From positions 27,655 through 91,654 of the forward strand of contig CAXKVV010000401.1 in the NCBI GenBank assembly GCA_964058805.1: a DNA stretch of 64,000 nt. Reading direction: 5' to 3'. Source of the DNA: Schoenoplectus triqueter (lineage: Eukaryota > Streptophyta > Magnoliopsida > Poales > Cyperaceae). The notes beneath the pieces are model-generated. The model worked only from the letters and a program-made list of their open reading frames with translations, had not been told where the DNA came from and did not search any database. Position numbers and translations under genes: made by a program. This document shows, piece by piece, positions 1-14,109 of the stretch (within the stretch, counting starts at the first letter, position 1; every line of letters begins with the position of its first letter).

Positions 1-699
1 CATGAAAAAGAGACCCGACGCCCCGGTTCCGCCGAAAACGATTCCGGGCACGCAAAACATGAAAACGGGACCCGACGACCTCGGTACCGCCGAAAACGAG
101 TCCGGGCGCGCAAAACATGAAAACAGGACCCGACGCCCTCGGTCCCGCCGAATACGAGTCGGGGCGCGCAAAATATGAAAACCGGACCGGACGCCCTCAG
201 TACCGCCGAAAACGAGTGGGGGCGCGCAAAACATGAAAACGGGACCCGACGCCCTCGGTACCGTCGAAAACGACTCCGGGCGCGCAAAACATGAAAACGA
301 GACCCGACGCCCTCGGTACCGCCGAAAACGACTCCGGGCGCGCAAAACATGAAAACGAGACCCGACGCCCTCGGTACCGCCGAAAACGAGTCGGGGCGCG
401 CAAAACATGAAAACGAGACCCGATGCCCTCGGTACCGCCGAAAACAAGTCCGGGGGCGCAAAACATGAAAACTGGACCCCACTCCCTCGGTACCGCCGAA
501 AATGAGTCCGGGCACGCAAAACATGAAAACGAGACCCGAGGCCCTCGGTACTACCGAAAACGAGTTTGGGCGAGCAAAACATGAAAACGGGACGCGACGC
601 ACTCGGTACCGCCGATAACGAGTCATGGCGCGCAAAACACGAAAACGGGACCCGACGCCCTCGGTAAAGCCGAAAAAGAGTCGGGGCACGCAAAACATC

Positions 700-3060
700 A
701 AAACCGGACCGGACGTCCTCGGTACCGCCGAAAACGAGTGGGGGCGCGCAAAACATGAAAATGGGACCCGACGCCCTCGGTACCGCCGAAAACGAGTCCG
801 GGCCCGCAAAACATAAAAACGGGACCTGACGCCCTCGGTACCGCCGAAAACGAGTCCGGGCGCGCAAAACGTGAAAACGAGACCCGACGCCCTCGGTACC
901 GCCGAAAACGAGTTTGGGCGCGCAAAATATGAAAACGGGACGGCGACGCACTCGGTACCGCCGAAAATGAGTTTGGGCGCGCAAAACATGAAAACGAGAC
1001 CTGACTCCCTCAGTACCGCCGAAAACGAGTCCGGGCGCGCAAAACATGAAAAAGGGACTCGACGCCCCGGTACCGCAGAAAACGAGTCCGGGCGGGCAAA
1101 ACAAGAAAACGGGACCCGACGCCCTCGGTACCGCCGAAAACTAGTCTGGGTGCGCAAAACATGAAAACTGGACCCAACGCCCTCGGTACCGCCGAAAACG
1201 AGTCCGGGCACGCAAAACATGAAAACGAGACCCGAGGCCCTCGGTACTACCGAAAAAGAGTTTGGGCGAGCAAAACATGAAAACGGGACGCGACGCACTC
1301 GGTACCGCCGATAACGAGTCAGGGTGCGCAAAACACGAAAACGACATCCGACGCCCTCGGTATAGCCGAAAAAGAGTCGGGGCGCGCAAGACATGAAAAC
1401 GGGACCCGACGCCCTCGGTAAAGCCGAAAACGAGTCGGGGCGCGCAAGACATGTAAAACGGGACCTGACGCCCTCGGTCTCGCCGAAAACGAGTCCGGGA
1501 GCACAAAACAAGAAAATGGGTCGCGACGCACTCGGTACCGCCGAAAACGAGTCCGAGCGCGCAAAACATGAAAACGAGACCCGACGCCCCGGTTCCGCCG
1601 AAAACGATTCCGTGCACGCAAAATATGAAAACGGGACCCGACGCCCACGGTACCGTCGAAAACGAGTCCGGGCGCGCAAAACATGAAAACGAGACCCGAG
1701 GCCCTCGGTACTATCGAAAACGAGTTTGGGCGAGCAAAACATGAAAACGGGACGCGACGCACTCGGTACCGCCGATAACGAGTCAGGGCGCGCAAAACAT
1801 GAAAACGGGACCCGACGCCCTCGGTAAGGCGAAAACGAGTCGGGGCGCGCAAGACATGAAAACGGGACCCGACGCCCTCGGTAAAGCCGAAAACGAGTCG
1901 GGGCGCGCAAGACATGTAAAACGGTACCTGACGCCCTCGGTCTCGCCGAAAACGAGTCCGGGAGCACAAAACAAGAAAATGGGTCGCGACGCACTCGGTA
2001 CCGACGAAAACGAGTCCGAGCCAGCAAAACATCAAAACGAGACCTGACGCCCTGGTTCCGCCGAAAACGATTTCGGGCGCGCAAAACATGAAAACGGGAC
2101 CCGACGCCCTCGGTAAAGCCAAAAACGAGTCGGGGCGCGCAAGACATGAAAACGGGACCCGACGCCCTCGGTACCGCCGAAAACGAGTCCGGAAGCGCAA
2201 GACATGAAAACGGGACCCGACGCCCTCGGTCTCGCCGAAAACGAGTTTGGGCGAGCAAAACATGAAAACAGGACGCGACACACTCGGTTCCGCCGATAAC
2301 GAGTCAGGGCACGCAAAACATGAAAACGGGACCCGACGCCCCCGGTAAAGTCGAAAACGAGTCGGGGCGCGCTAGACATGAAAACGGGACCCGACGCCCT
2401 CGGTCTCGTCGAAAACGAGTCCGAGAGCACAAAACAACAAAATGGGTCGCGACGCACTCGGTACCGCCGAAAACGAGTCCGAGCGCGCAAAACATGAAAA
2501 CGAGACCCGACGCCCCGGTTCCGCCGAAAACGATTCCGTGCACGCAAAATATGAAAACGGGACCCGACGCCCACGGTACCGTCGAAAACGAGTCCGGGCG
2601 CGCAAAACATGAAAACGAGACCCGAGGCCCTCGGTACTATCGAAAACGAGTTTGGGCGAGCAAAACATGAAAACGGGACGCGACGCACTCGGTACCGCCG
2701 ATAACGAGTCAGGGCGCGCAAAACATGAAAACGGGACCCGACGCCCTCGGTAAGGCGAAAACGAGTCGGGGCGCGCAAGACATGAAAACGGGACCCGACG
2801 CCCTCGGTAAAGCCGAAAACGAGTCGGGGCGCGCAAGACATGAAAACGGGACCCGACGCCCTCGGTCTCGCCGAAAACGAGTCCGGGAGCACAAAACAAG
2901 AAAAATGGGTCGCGACGCACTCGGTACCGATGAAAATTAGTCCGAGCGCGCAAAACATGAAAACGAGACCCGACGCCCCGGTTCCGCCGAAAACTATTTC
3001 GGGCGCGCAAAACATGAAAACGGGACCCGACGCCCTCGGGAAAGCCAAAAACGAGTCGGG
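700..3060. repeat. Higher-order copy 1 of the 3479-bp-offset pair in the 58-bp array
   Basis: The stretch matches 4179-6539 at a constant offset of 3479 bp (about 60 basic units). Matching landmarks include 871/4350, 1393/4872, 2304/5783, 2709/6188 and 2840/6319. Inside the pair some runs of units (about 1620-2000 against 5100-5480) are of different types although the offset is kept. Similarity is lost near 3060/6539. Ends are approximate because every unit resembles its neighbours. Confidence 0.8.
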
Positions 3061-4178
3061 GTGCGCAAAACATGGAAACGGACCCGAAGCCCTCGGTACC
3101 GCCCAAAACGAGTCCGGGCGCGCAAAAAAATGAAAACGAGACCCGAGGCCCTCGGTACTGCCGAAAACGAGTTTGGGCGAGCAAAACATGAAAACGGGAC
3201 GCGACGCACTCGGAACCGTCGATAACGAGTCCGGGCGCGCAAAACATGAAAACGGGACCCGACGCCCTCGGTACCGCCGAAAAAGTGTCCGAGCGAGCAA
3301 AACATGAAAACGGGACCCGACGCCCTCGGTACCGCCGAAAAAGAGTTCGGGCGAGCAAAACATGAAAACGGGACCCGACGCTCTCGGTACCGTCGAAAAC
3401 GAGTCCGGGCGCGCAAAACATGAAAACGAGACCAGAGGCCCTCGGTACCGCCGAAAACGAGTTTGGGCGCGCAAAATATGAAAACGGGACGGCTACGCAC
3501 TCGGTACCGCCGAAAACGAGTTTGGGCGCGCAAAACATGAAAACGGGACCCGACTCCCTCAGTACCACCGAAAACGAGTCCGGGCGCGCAATACATGAAA
3601 ACGAGACCCGACGCCCTCGGTCCCGCCGAAAACGAGTCGGGGCGCACAAAACATGGAAACGGGACCTGACGCCCTCGGTACCGCCTAAAACGATTCCGGG
3701 AGCGCAAAACATGAAAACGGGACCGCCCGCCCTCGGTACCGCCGAAAATGAGTCCGGGCGCGCAAAAACATGAAAACGAGACCCGAGGACCTTGGTACTA
3801 CCGAAAACGAGTTTGGGCGAGCAAAACATGAAAACGGGACGCGACGCACTCGGTACAGCCGATAACGAGTCCGGGGTGCGCAAGACATGAAAACGGGACC
3901 GGACGCCCTCGGTCCCGCCGAAAACGAGTCCGGGAGCACAAAACAAGAAAATGGGTCGCGACGCACTCGGTACCGCCGAAAACGAGTCCGCGCGCGCAAA
4001 ACATGAAAACGAGACCCGACGCCCCGGTTCCGCCGAAAACGATTCCGGGCACGCAAAACATGAAAACGAGACCCGACGACCTCGGTACAGCCGAAAACGA
4101 GTCCGGGCGCGCAAAACATGAAAACGGGACCCGACGCCCTCGGTCCCACCGAATACGAGTCGGGGCGCGCAAAATATG

Positions 4179-6539
4179 AAAACCGGACCGGACGCCCTCA
4201 GTACCGCCGAAAACGAGTGGGGGCGCGCAAAACATGAAAACGGGACCCGACGCCCTCGGTACCGCCGAAAACGAGTCCGGGCGCGCAAAACATAAAAACG
4301 GGACCCGACGCCCTCGGTACCGCCGAAAACGAGTCCGGGCGCGCAAAACATGAAAACGAGACCCGACGCCCTCGGTACCGCCGAAAACGAGTTTGGGCAC
4401 GCAAAATATGAAAACGGGACGGCGACGCACTCGGTACCGCCGAAAATGAGTTTGGGCGCGCAAAACATGAAAACGAGACCTGACTCCCTCAGTACCGCCG
4501 AAAATGAGTCCGGGCGCGCAAAACATGAAAAAGGGACTCGACGCCCCGGTACCGCAGAAAACGAGTCCGGGCGGGCAAAACAAGAAGACGGGACCCGACG
4601 CCCTCGGTACCGCCGAAAACTAGTCCGGGTGCGCAAAACATGAAAACTGGACCCAACGCCGTCGGTACCGCCGAAAACGAGTCCGGGCACGCAAAACATG
4701 AAAACGAGACCCGAGGCCCTCGGTACTACCAAAAACGAGTTTGGGCGAGCAAAACATGAAAACGGGACGCGACGCACTCGGTACCGCCGATAACGAGTCA
4801 GGGTGTGCAAAACACGAAAACGGGATCCGACGCCCTCGGTATAGCCGAAAAAGAGTCGGGGCGCACAAGACATGAAAACGGGACCCGACGCCCTCGGTAA
4901 AGCCGAAAACGAGTCGGGGCGCGCAAGACATGTAAAACGGGACCTGACGCCCTCGGTCTCGCCGAAAACGAGTCCGGGAGCACAAAACAAGAAAATGGGT
5001 AGCGACGCACTCGGTACCGACGAAAACGAGTCCGAGCGCGCAAAACATCAAAACGAGACCCGACGCCCTGGTTCCGCCGAAAACGATTTCGGGCGCGCAA
5101 AACATGAAAACGGGACCCGACGCCCTCGGTAAAGCCAAAAACGAGTCGGGGCGCGCAAGACATGAAAACGGAACCCGACGCCCTCGGTACCGCCGAAAAC
5201 GAGTCCGGAAGCGCAAGACATGAAAACGGGACCCGACGCCCTCGGTCTCGCCGAAAACGAGTTTGGGCGAGCAAAACATGAAAACGGGACGCGACGCACT
5301 CGGTTCCGCCGATAACGAGTCAGGGCGCGCAAAACATGAAAACGGGACCCGACGCCCCCGGTAAAGTCGAAAACGAGTCGGGGCGCGCTAGACATGAAAA
5401 CGGGACCTGACGCCCTCGGTCTCGTCGAAAACGAGTCCGAGAGCACAAAACAACAAAATGGGTAGCGACGCACTCGGTACCGACGAAAACGAGTCCGAGC
5501 GCGCAAAACATCAAAACGAGACCCGACGCCCTGGTTCCGCCGAAAACGATTTCGGGCGCGCAAAACATGAAAACGGGACCCGACGCCCTCGGTAAAGCCA
5601 AAAACGAGTCGGGGCGCGCAAGACATGAAAACGGAACCCGACGCCCTCGGTACCGCCGAAAACGAGTCCGGAAGCGCAAGACATGAAAACGGGACCCGAC
5701 GCCCTCGGTCTCGCCGAAAACGAGTTTGGGCGAGCAAAACATGAAAACGGGACGCGACGCACTCGGTTCCGCCGATAACGAGTCAGGGCGCGCAAAACAT
5801 GAAAACGGGACCCGACGCCCCCGGTAAAGTCGAAAACGAGTCGGGGCGCGCTAGACATGAAAACGGGACCTGACGCCCTCGGTCTCGTCGAAAACGAGTC
5901 CGAGAGCACAAAACAACAAAATGGGTCGCGACGCACTCGGTACCGCCGAAAACGAGTCCGAGCGCGCAAAACATGAAAACGAGACCCGACGCCCCGGTTC
6001 CGCCGAAAACGATTCCATGCACGCAAAACATGGAAACCGGACCCGACGCCCACGGTACCGCCGAAAACGAGTCCGGGCGCGCAAAACATGAAAACGAGAC
6101 CAGAGGCCCTCGGTACTATCGAAAACGAGTTTGGGCGAGCAAAACATGAAAACGGGACGCGACGCACTCGGTACCGCCGATAACGAGTCAGGGCGCGCAA
6201 AACATGAAAACGGGACCCGACGCCCTCGGTAAGCCGAAAACGAGTCGGGGCGCGCAAGACATGAAAACGGGACCCGACGCCCTCGGTAAAGCCGAAAACG
6301 AGTCGGGGCGCGCAAGACATGAAAACGGGACCCGACGCCCTCGGTCTCGCCGAAAACGAGTCCGGGAGCACAAAACAAGAAAGATGGGTCGCGACGCACT
6401 CGGTACCGATGGAAATTAGTCCGAGCGCGCAAAACATGAAAACGAGACCCGACGCCCCGGTTCCGCCGAAAACTATTTCGGGCGCGCAAAACATGAAAAC
6501 GGGACCCGACGCCCTCGGGAAAGCCAAAAACGAGTCGGG
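4179..6539. repeat. Higher-order copy 2 of the 3479-bp-offset pair in the 58-bp array
   Basis: This is the partner of 700-3060. It contains a smaller nested tandem duplication with a 463-bp period (about eight basic units) from roughly 4945 to 5870. Confidence 0.8.
4945..5870. repeat. Nested 463-bp tandem duplication
   Basis: Two adjacent copies of an eight-unit block are seen at a 463-bp offset: 4994/5457 (ATGGGTAGCGACGCACTCGG), 5047/5510 (ATCAAAACGAGACCCGACGC) and 5356/5819 (CCCGGTAAAGTCG). The rare variant ATGGGTAGCG, where most units read ATGGGTCGCG, is shared by both copies and marks a recent duplication. Confidence 0.8.
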
Positions 6540-7899
6540 GCGCGCAAGACATGAAAACGGGACCCGACGCCCTCGGTACCCGCCGAAAACGAGTCCGGGC
6601 GCGCAAGACATGAAAACGGGACCCGACGCCCTCGGTCTCGCCGAAAACGAGTTTGTGCGAGCAAAACATGAAAACGGGACACGACGCACTCGGTACCGCC
6701 GATAACGAGTCAGGGCGCGCAAAACATGAAAACGGGACCAGACTCCCTCGGTAAAGCCGAAAACGAGTCGGGGCACGCAAGACATGAAAACGGGACCCGA
6801 CGCCCTCGGTAAAGCCGAAAACGAGTCCGAGCCCGCAAAACATTAAAACGAGACCCGACGCCCCGGTTCCACCGAAAACGATTCTGTGCGCGCAATACAT
6901 GAAAACGGGACCCGACGCCCACGGTACCGTCGAAAACGAGTCCAGGCGCGCAAAACATTAAAACGGGACCCGACGCCCTCGGTACCGCCGAAAACGAGTC
7001 AGGGCGCGCAAAACATGGAAACCGGACCCGACGCCCTCAGTACCGCCCAAAACGAGTCCGGGCGCGCAAAACCTGAAAACGGGTCCCCACGCCTTCGGTA
7101 CCGTCGAAAATGAGTCTGGGAGAGCTAAAACATGAAAATTAGACCCGAGGCCCTCGGTACTACCGAAAACGAGTTTGGGCGAGCAAAACATGAAAACGGG
7201 ACGCGACGCACTCGGTACCGCCGATCACGAGTCCGGGCGCGCAAAACATGAAAACGGGACCCGACGCCCTCGGTAAAGCCGAAAACGAGTCGAGGCGCGC
7301 AAGACATGAAAACGGGACCCGACGCCCTCGGTAAAGCCGAAAACGAGTCGGGGCGCGCAAGACATGCAAACGGGACCCGACGCCCTCGGTCCCGCAAAAA
7401 AACGAGTCCGGGAGCACAAAACAAGAAAATGGGTCGCAAAACATGAAAACGAGACCCGACGCCCCGGTTCCGCCAAAAACGATTCCGGGCGCGCAAAACA
7501 TGAAAACGAGACCCGAGGCCCTCAGTACTACCGAAAACGAGTTTGGGCGAGCAAAACATGAAAATGGGTCGCGACGTCCCGGTTTCGCCGAAAACGAGTC
7601 CGAGCGCGCAAAACATGAAAACGGGATCCGACGCCCTCGGTATCGCCGAAAACGAGTCCGGGCGCGCAAAACATGAAAACGGGACCCGACGCCCTCCGTA
7701 CCGCTGAAAATTATTCCGGGCGCGCAAAACATGAAAACAGGACCTGACGCCCTCGGTCCCGCCGAAAACGAGTCGGGGCGCGCAAAACATGAAAACCGGA
7801 CCCGACTCCCTCGGTACCGTCGAAAACGAGTGGGGGCGCGCAAAACATGAAAACGGGACCCGACGCCCTCAGTACCGCTGAAAACGAGTCCGGGCGCGC

Positions 7900-10060
7900 A
7901 AAACATGAAAACGAGACCTGACGCCCTCCGTACCGCTGAAAATGATTCTGGGCGCGCAAAACATGAAAACGGGACCCGACGCCCTCGGTACTGCCGAAAA
8001 TGAGTCCGGGCGCGCAAAACATGAAAACGGGACTCGACGCCCTCGGTACCGCCGAAAACGAGTCGGGGCGCGCAAAACATGGAAACGGGACCCGACGCCC
8101 TCGGTACCGCCCAAACGATTCCTGGCGTGAAAAACATGAAAACGGGACCCCACGCCCTCGGTACCGCCGAAAACGAGTCCGGGCGCGCAAAAACATGAAA
8201 ACGAGACCCGAGGCCCTTGGTACTACCGAAAACGAGTTTGGGCGAGCAAAACATGAAAACGGGACGCGACGCACTCGGTACAGCCGATAACGAGTCCGGG
8301 CGCGCAAAACATAAAAACGGCACCCGACGCCCTCGGTACCGCCGAAAACGAGTCCGGGCGCGCAAAACATGAAAACGGGACCCGACGCCCTCCGTACCGC
8401 TGAAAATGATTCCGGGCGCGCAAAACATGAAACCGGGACCCGACGACCTCGGTACCGCCGAAAAAGAGTCCGGGCGCGCAAAACATGAAAACGGGACCTG
8501 ACGTCCTCGGTACCGCCGAAAATGAGTCCGGGAGCGCAAAACATGAAACGAGACCCGATGCCCTCGGTACCGTCGAAAACGAGTTTTGGCGCGCAAAATA
8601 TGAAAACGGGACGGCGACGCACTCGGTACCGTCGAAAACGAGTTTGGGCGCGCAAAACATGAAAACGGGACCTGACTCCCTCCGTACCGCTGAAAACGAG
8701 TCCGGGCGCGCAAAACATGAAAACGGGACCCGACGCCCCGGTACCGCAGAAAACGAGTCCGGGCGGGCAAAACATGAAAAGGGGACCTGACGCCCTCGGT
8801 ACCGCCGAAAACGAGTCCGGGCACGCAAAACATTAAAACGGGACCCGACGCACTCGATACCGCCGATAACGAGTCCGGGCGCGCAAAACATGAAAACGGG
8901 ACCCGACGCCCTCGGTACCGCCGAAAACGAGTCCGGGCGCGTAAAACATAAAAACGGGACCCGACGCCCTCGGTACCGCCGAAAACGAGTCCGGGCGCGC
9001 AAAACATGAAAACGAGACCCGACGCCCTCGGTACCGCCGAAAACGAGTTTGGGCACGCAAAATATGAAAACGGGACGGCGACGCACTCGGTACCGCCGAA
9101 AATGAGTTTGGGCGCGCAAAACATGAAAACGAGACCCTACGCCCCGGTTCCGCCGAAAACGATTTCGGGCGCGCAAAACAAGAAAACGAGACCCGACGCC
9201 CTCGGTACTGCCGAAAACTTGTCGGGGTGCGCAAAACATGGAAACGGACTCAACGCTATCGGTACCGCCCAAAACGAGTCCGGGCGCGCAAAACATGAAA
9301 ACGGGACCCCACGCCCTCGTTACCGCCGAAAACGAGTCCGGGCGCGCAAAAACATGAAAACGAGACCCGAGACCCGAGGCCCTCGGTACTACCGAAAACG
9401 AGTTTGGGCGAGCAAAACATGAAAACGGGACGCGACGCACTCGGAACCGCCGATAACGAGTCCGGGCGCGCGAAACATGAAAACGGGACCCGACGCCCTC
9501 GGTACCTCCGAACACGAGTACGAGCGCGCAAAACATGTAAACGGGACCCGACGCCCTCGGTACCGCCGAAAAAGAGTCCGGGCGCAAAACATGAAAACGG
9601 GACCCGACGCCCTCGTTACCGCCGAAAACGAGTCCGGGCGCGCAAAACATCAAAACGAGACCCGAGGCCCTCGGTACCGCCGAAAACGAGTTTGGGCGCG
9701 CAAAATATGAAAACGGGACGGCGACGCACTCGGTACCGCCGAAAACGAGTGTGGGCGCGCAAAACATAAAAACGGGACCGGACTCCCTCAGTACCGCCGA
9801 AAACGAGTCCGGGCGCGCAGAACAAGAAAACGGGACCCGACGCCCCGGCACCGTAGAAAATGAGTCCGGGCGGGCAAAACATGAAAACGGGACCCGACGC
9901 CCTCGGTACCGCCGAAAATGAGTCCGGGCGCGCAAAACATGAAAACGGGACCCGACGCCCTCGGTAGCGCCGAAAACGAGTCCGAGCGTGCAAAAAATGA
10001 AAACGAGACCCGAGGCCCTCGGTACTACCGAAAACGAGTTTGGGCGAGCAAAACATGAAA
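7900..10060. repeat. Higher-order copy 1 of the 4034-bp-offset pair
   Basis: This matches 11934-14094 at a constant offset of 4034 bp, with landmarks 8000/12034, 8485/12519, 9389/13423, 9477/13511 and 9860/13894. A distinctive diagnostic is a unit reading GATTCCTGGCGTGAAAAACA near 8116/12150. About 225 bp (8921-9145) is made of different unit types from its counterpart (12955-13179), with no change in length. Confidence 0.82.
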
Positions 10061-11933
10061 ACGGGACGCGACGCACTCGGTACCGCCGATAACAAGTCCG
10101 GGCGCGCAAAACATGAAAACGGGACCCAACGCCCTCGGTAAAGCCGAAAACGAGTCGGGGCGCGCAAGACATGAATACGGGACCCGACGCCCTCGGTAAA
10201 GCCGAAAACGAGTCGGGGAGCGCAAGACATGAAAACGGGACCCGACGCCCTCGGTCCCGCCGAAAACGAGTCCGGGAGCACAAAACAAGAAAATGGGTCG
10301 CGACGCACTCGGTACCGCCGAAAACGAGTCCGAGCGCGCAAAACATGAAAACGAGACCCGACGCCCCGGTTCCGCCGAAAACGATTCTGGGCGCGCAAAA
10401 CATGAAAACGAGACCCGACGCCCTCGGTCCCGCCGAAAACGAGTCGGGGCGCGCAAAACATGAAAACCGGACCCGACGTCCTCGGTACCGCCGAAAACGA
10501 GTGCGGGCGCGCAAAACATGAAAACGAGACCCGACGCCCTCGGTACCGACGAAAACGAGTCCGGGCGCGCAAAACATAAAAACGGGACCCGACGCCCTCG
10601 GTACCGCCGAAAACGAGTCCGGGCGCGCAAAACATGAAAACGAGACCCGATGCCCTCGGTACCGCCGAAAACGAGTTTGGGCGCGCAAAATATGAAAACA
10701 GAACGGCGACGCACTTGGTACCGCTGAAAACAAGTTTGGGCGCGCAAAACATGAAAACGGGACCTGACTCCCTCAGTATCGCCGAAAACGAGTCTGGGCG
10801 CGCAAAACATGAAAACGGGACCCGACGCGCCGGTACCGCAGAAAACGAGTCCGGGCGGGCAAAACATGAAAACGAGACCCGACGACCTCGGTACCGCCGA
10901 AAACGAGTCCGGGCGCGCAAAACATGAAAACGGGACCCGACGCCCTCGGTACCGCCGAAAATGAGTTCGGGCGCGCAAAACATGAAAACGATACCTGACG
11001 CCCTCGATACCGCCGAAAACGGGACACGACGCCCTCGAGACCGTCGAAGACGAGTCCGGGCGCGCAAAACATTAAAACGGGACCCGACGCCCTCGGTACC
11101 GCCGAAGACAAGTCCGGGCGCGCAAAACATGAAAACGGGACCCGACGCCCTCGGTACCGTCGAAAACGAGTGGGGGCGCGCAAAACATGAAAACGGGACC
11201 CGACGCCCTCAGTACCGCCGAAAACGAGTCCGGGCGTGCAAAACATGAAAATGGGACCCGACGCCCTCCATACCGCAGAAAATGATTCCGGGCGCGCAAG
11301 ACATGAAAACGGGAACCGATGCCCTCGGTACCGCCGAAAACGAGTCCGGCCGTGCAAAACATGAAAACGAGACCCGACGCCCCGGTTCCGTCGAAAACGA
11401 TTCCGGGCGCGCAAAACATGAAAACGGGACCCGACGCCCTCGGTACCGCCGAAAACGAGTCCGGGAGCGCAAAACATGAAAACGGGACCCGACGCCCTCG
11501 GACCCGCACAAAAACGAGACCGGGAGCACAAAACAAGAAAATGGGTCACGACGCACTCGGTACCGCCGAAAACGAGTCCGAGCGCGCAAAACATGAGAAC
11601 GAGACCCGATGCCCCGGTTCCGCCGAAAACGATTCCGGGCGCGCAAAACATGAAAACGGGACCCGACGCCCTCGGTACCGCCGAAAACGAATCCGGGCGC
11701 GCAAAACATGAAAACGGGACCCGACGCCCTCCGTACCGCTTAAAATTATTCCAGGCGCGCAAGACATGAAAACGAGACCCGACGCCCTCGGTCTCGCCGA
11801 AAACGAGTCGGGGCGCGCAAAACTTGAAAACCGGACCTGACGCCCTCGGTACCGTCGAAAACGAGTGGGGCGCGCAAAACATGAAAACGGGACCCGACGC
11901 CCTTGGTACCGCCGAAAACGAGTCCGGGCGCGC

Positions 11934-14094
11934 AAAACATGAAAACGAGACGCGACGTCCTCCGTACCGCTGAAAATGATTCTGGGCGCGCAAAACATGA
12001 AAACGGGACCCGACGCCCTCGGTACTACCGAAAATGAGTCCGGGCGCGCAAAACATGAAAACGGGACTCGACGCCCTCGGTACTGCCGAAAACGAGTCGG
12101 GGCCCGCAAAACATGGAAACGGGACCCGACGCCCTCGGTACCGCCCAAACGATTCCTGGCGTGAAAAACATGAAAACGGGACCCCACGCCCTCGGTACCG
12201 CCGAAAACGAGTCCGGGCGCGCAAAAACATGAAAACGAGACCCGAGGCCCTTGGTACTACCGAAAACGAGTTTGGGCGAGCAAAACATGAAAACGGGACG
12301 CGACGCACTCGGTACAGCCGATAACGAGTCCGGGCGCGCAAAACATAAAAACGGCACCCGACGCCCTCGGTACCGCTGAAAACGAGTCCGGGCGCGCAAA
12401 ACATGAAAACGGGACCCGACGCCCTCCGTACCGCTGAAAATGATTCCGGGCGCGCAAAACATGAAACCGGGACCCGACGACCTCGGTACCGCCGAAAAAG
12501 AGTCCGGGCGCGCAAAACATGAAAACGGGACCTGACGTCCTCGGTACCGCCGAAAACGAGTCCGGGAGCGCAAAACATGAAACGAGACCCGATGCCCTCG
12601 GTACCGTCGAAAACGAGTTTTGGCGCGCAAAATATGAAAACGGGACGGCGACGCACTCGGTACCGTCGAAAACGAGTTTGGGCGCGCAAAACATGAAAAC
12701 GGGACCTGACTCCCTCCGTACCGCTGAAAACGAGTCCGGGCGCGCAAAACATGAAAACGGGACCCGACGCCCCGGTACCGCAGAAAACGAGTCCGGACGG
12801 GCAAAACATGAAAATGGGACCTGACGCCCTCGGTACCGCCGAAAACGAGTCCGGGCGCGCAAAACATTAAAACGGGACCCGACGCACTCGGTACCGCCGA
12901 TAACGAGTCCGGGCGCGCAAAACATGAAAACGGGACCCGACGCCCTCGGTAAAGCCGAAAACGAGTCGGGGCGCGCAAGACATGAAAACGGGACCCGACG
13001 CCCTCGGTAAAGCCGAAAACGAGTCGGGGCGCGCAAGACATGAAAACGGGACCCGACGCCCTCGGTCTCGCCGAAAACGAGTCCGGGAGCACAAAACAAG
13101 AAAATGGGTCGCGACGCACTCGGTACCGCCGAAAACGATTCCGAGCGCGCAAAACATGAAAACGAGACCCGACGCCCCGGTTCCGCCGAAAACGATTTCG
13201 GGCGCGCAAAACAAGAAAACGAGACCCGACGCCCTCGGTACCGCCGAAAACTTGTCGGGGTGCGCAAAAAGATGGAAACGGACTCAACGCTTTCGGTACC
13301 GCCCAAAACGAGTCCGGGCGCGCAAAACATGAAAACGGGACCCCACGCCCTCGTTACCGCCGAAAACGAGTCCGGGCGCGCAAAAACATGAAAACGAGAC
13401 CCAAGACCCGAGGCCCTCGGTACTACCGAAAATGAGTTTGGGCGAGCAAAACATGAAAACGGGACGCGACGCACTCGGAACCGCCGATAACGAGTCCGGG
13501 CGCGCGAAACATGAAAACGGGACCCGACGCCCTCGGTACCTCCGAACACGAGTACGAGCGCGCAAAACATGTAAACGGGACCCGACGCCCTCGGTACCGC
13601 CGAAAAAGAGTCCGGGCGCAAAACATGAAAACGGGACCCGACGCCCTCGTTACCGCCGAAAACGAGTCCGGGCGTGCAAAACATCAAAACGAGACCCGAG
13701 GCCCTCGGTACCGCCGAAAACGAGTTTGGGCGCGCAAAATATGAAAACGGGACGGCGACGCACTCGGTACCGCCGAAAACGAGTGTGGGCGCGCAAAACA
13801 TAAAAACGGGACCGGACTCCCTCAGTACCGCCGAAAACGAGTCCGGGCGCGCAGAACAAGAAAACGGGACCCGACGCCCCGGCACCGCAGAAAATGAGTC
13901 CGGGCGGGCAAAACATGAAAACGGGACCCGACGCCCTCGGTACCGCCGAAAACGAGTCCGGGCGCGCAAAACATGAAAACGGGACCCGATGCCCTCGGTA
14001 CCGCCGAAAACGAGTCCGAGCGCAAAACATGAAAACGGGACCCGACGCCCTCGTTACCGCCGAAAACGAGTCCGGGCGCGTAAAACATCAAAAC
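11934..14094. repeat. Higher-order copy 2 of the 4034-bp-offset pair
   Basis: This is the partner of 7900-10060. Its 12955-13179 section carries the GGTAAAGCCG, GGTCTCGCCG and GGGAGCACAAAACAAG unit types in place of those found in copy 1. Boundaries are approximate. Confidence 0.82.
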
Positions 14095-14109
14095 GAGACC
14101 CGAGGCCCT

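Noticed and set aside
2372..4990. An 872-residue minus-strand open frame, and many others of 300-650 residues in 1-25268
   Set aside because: The frames follow the 58-bp satellite period, all three frames give similar repeats, and none has a recognisable domain, codon bias or start context. They are a by-product of a stop-free repeat unit.
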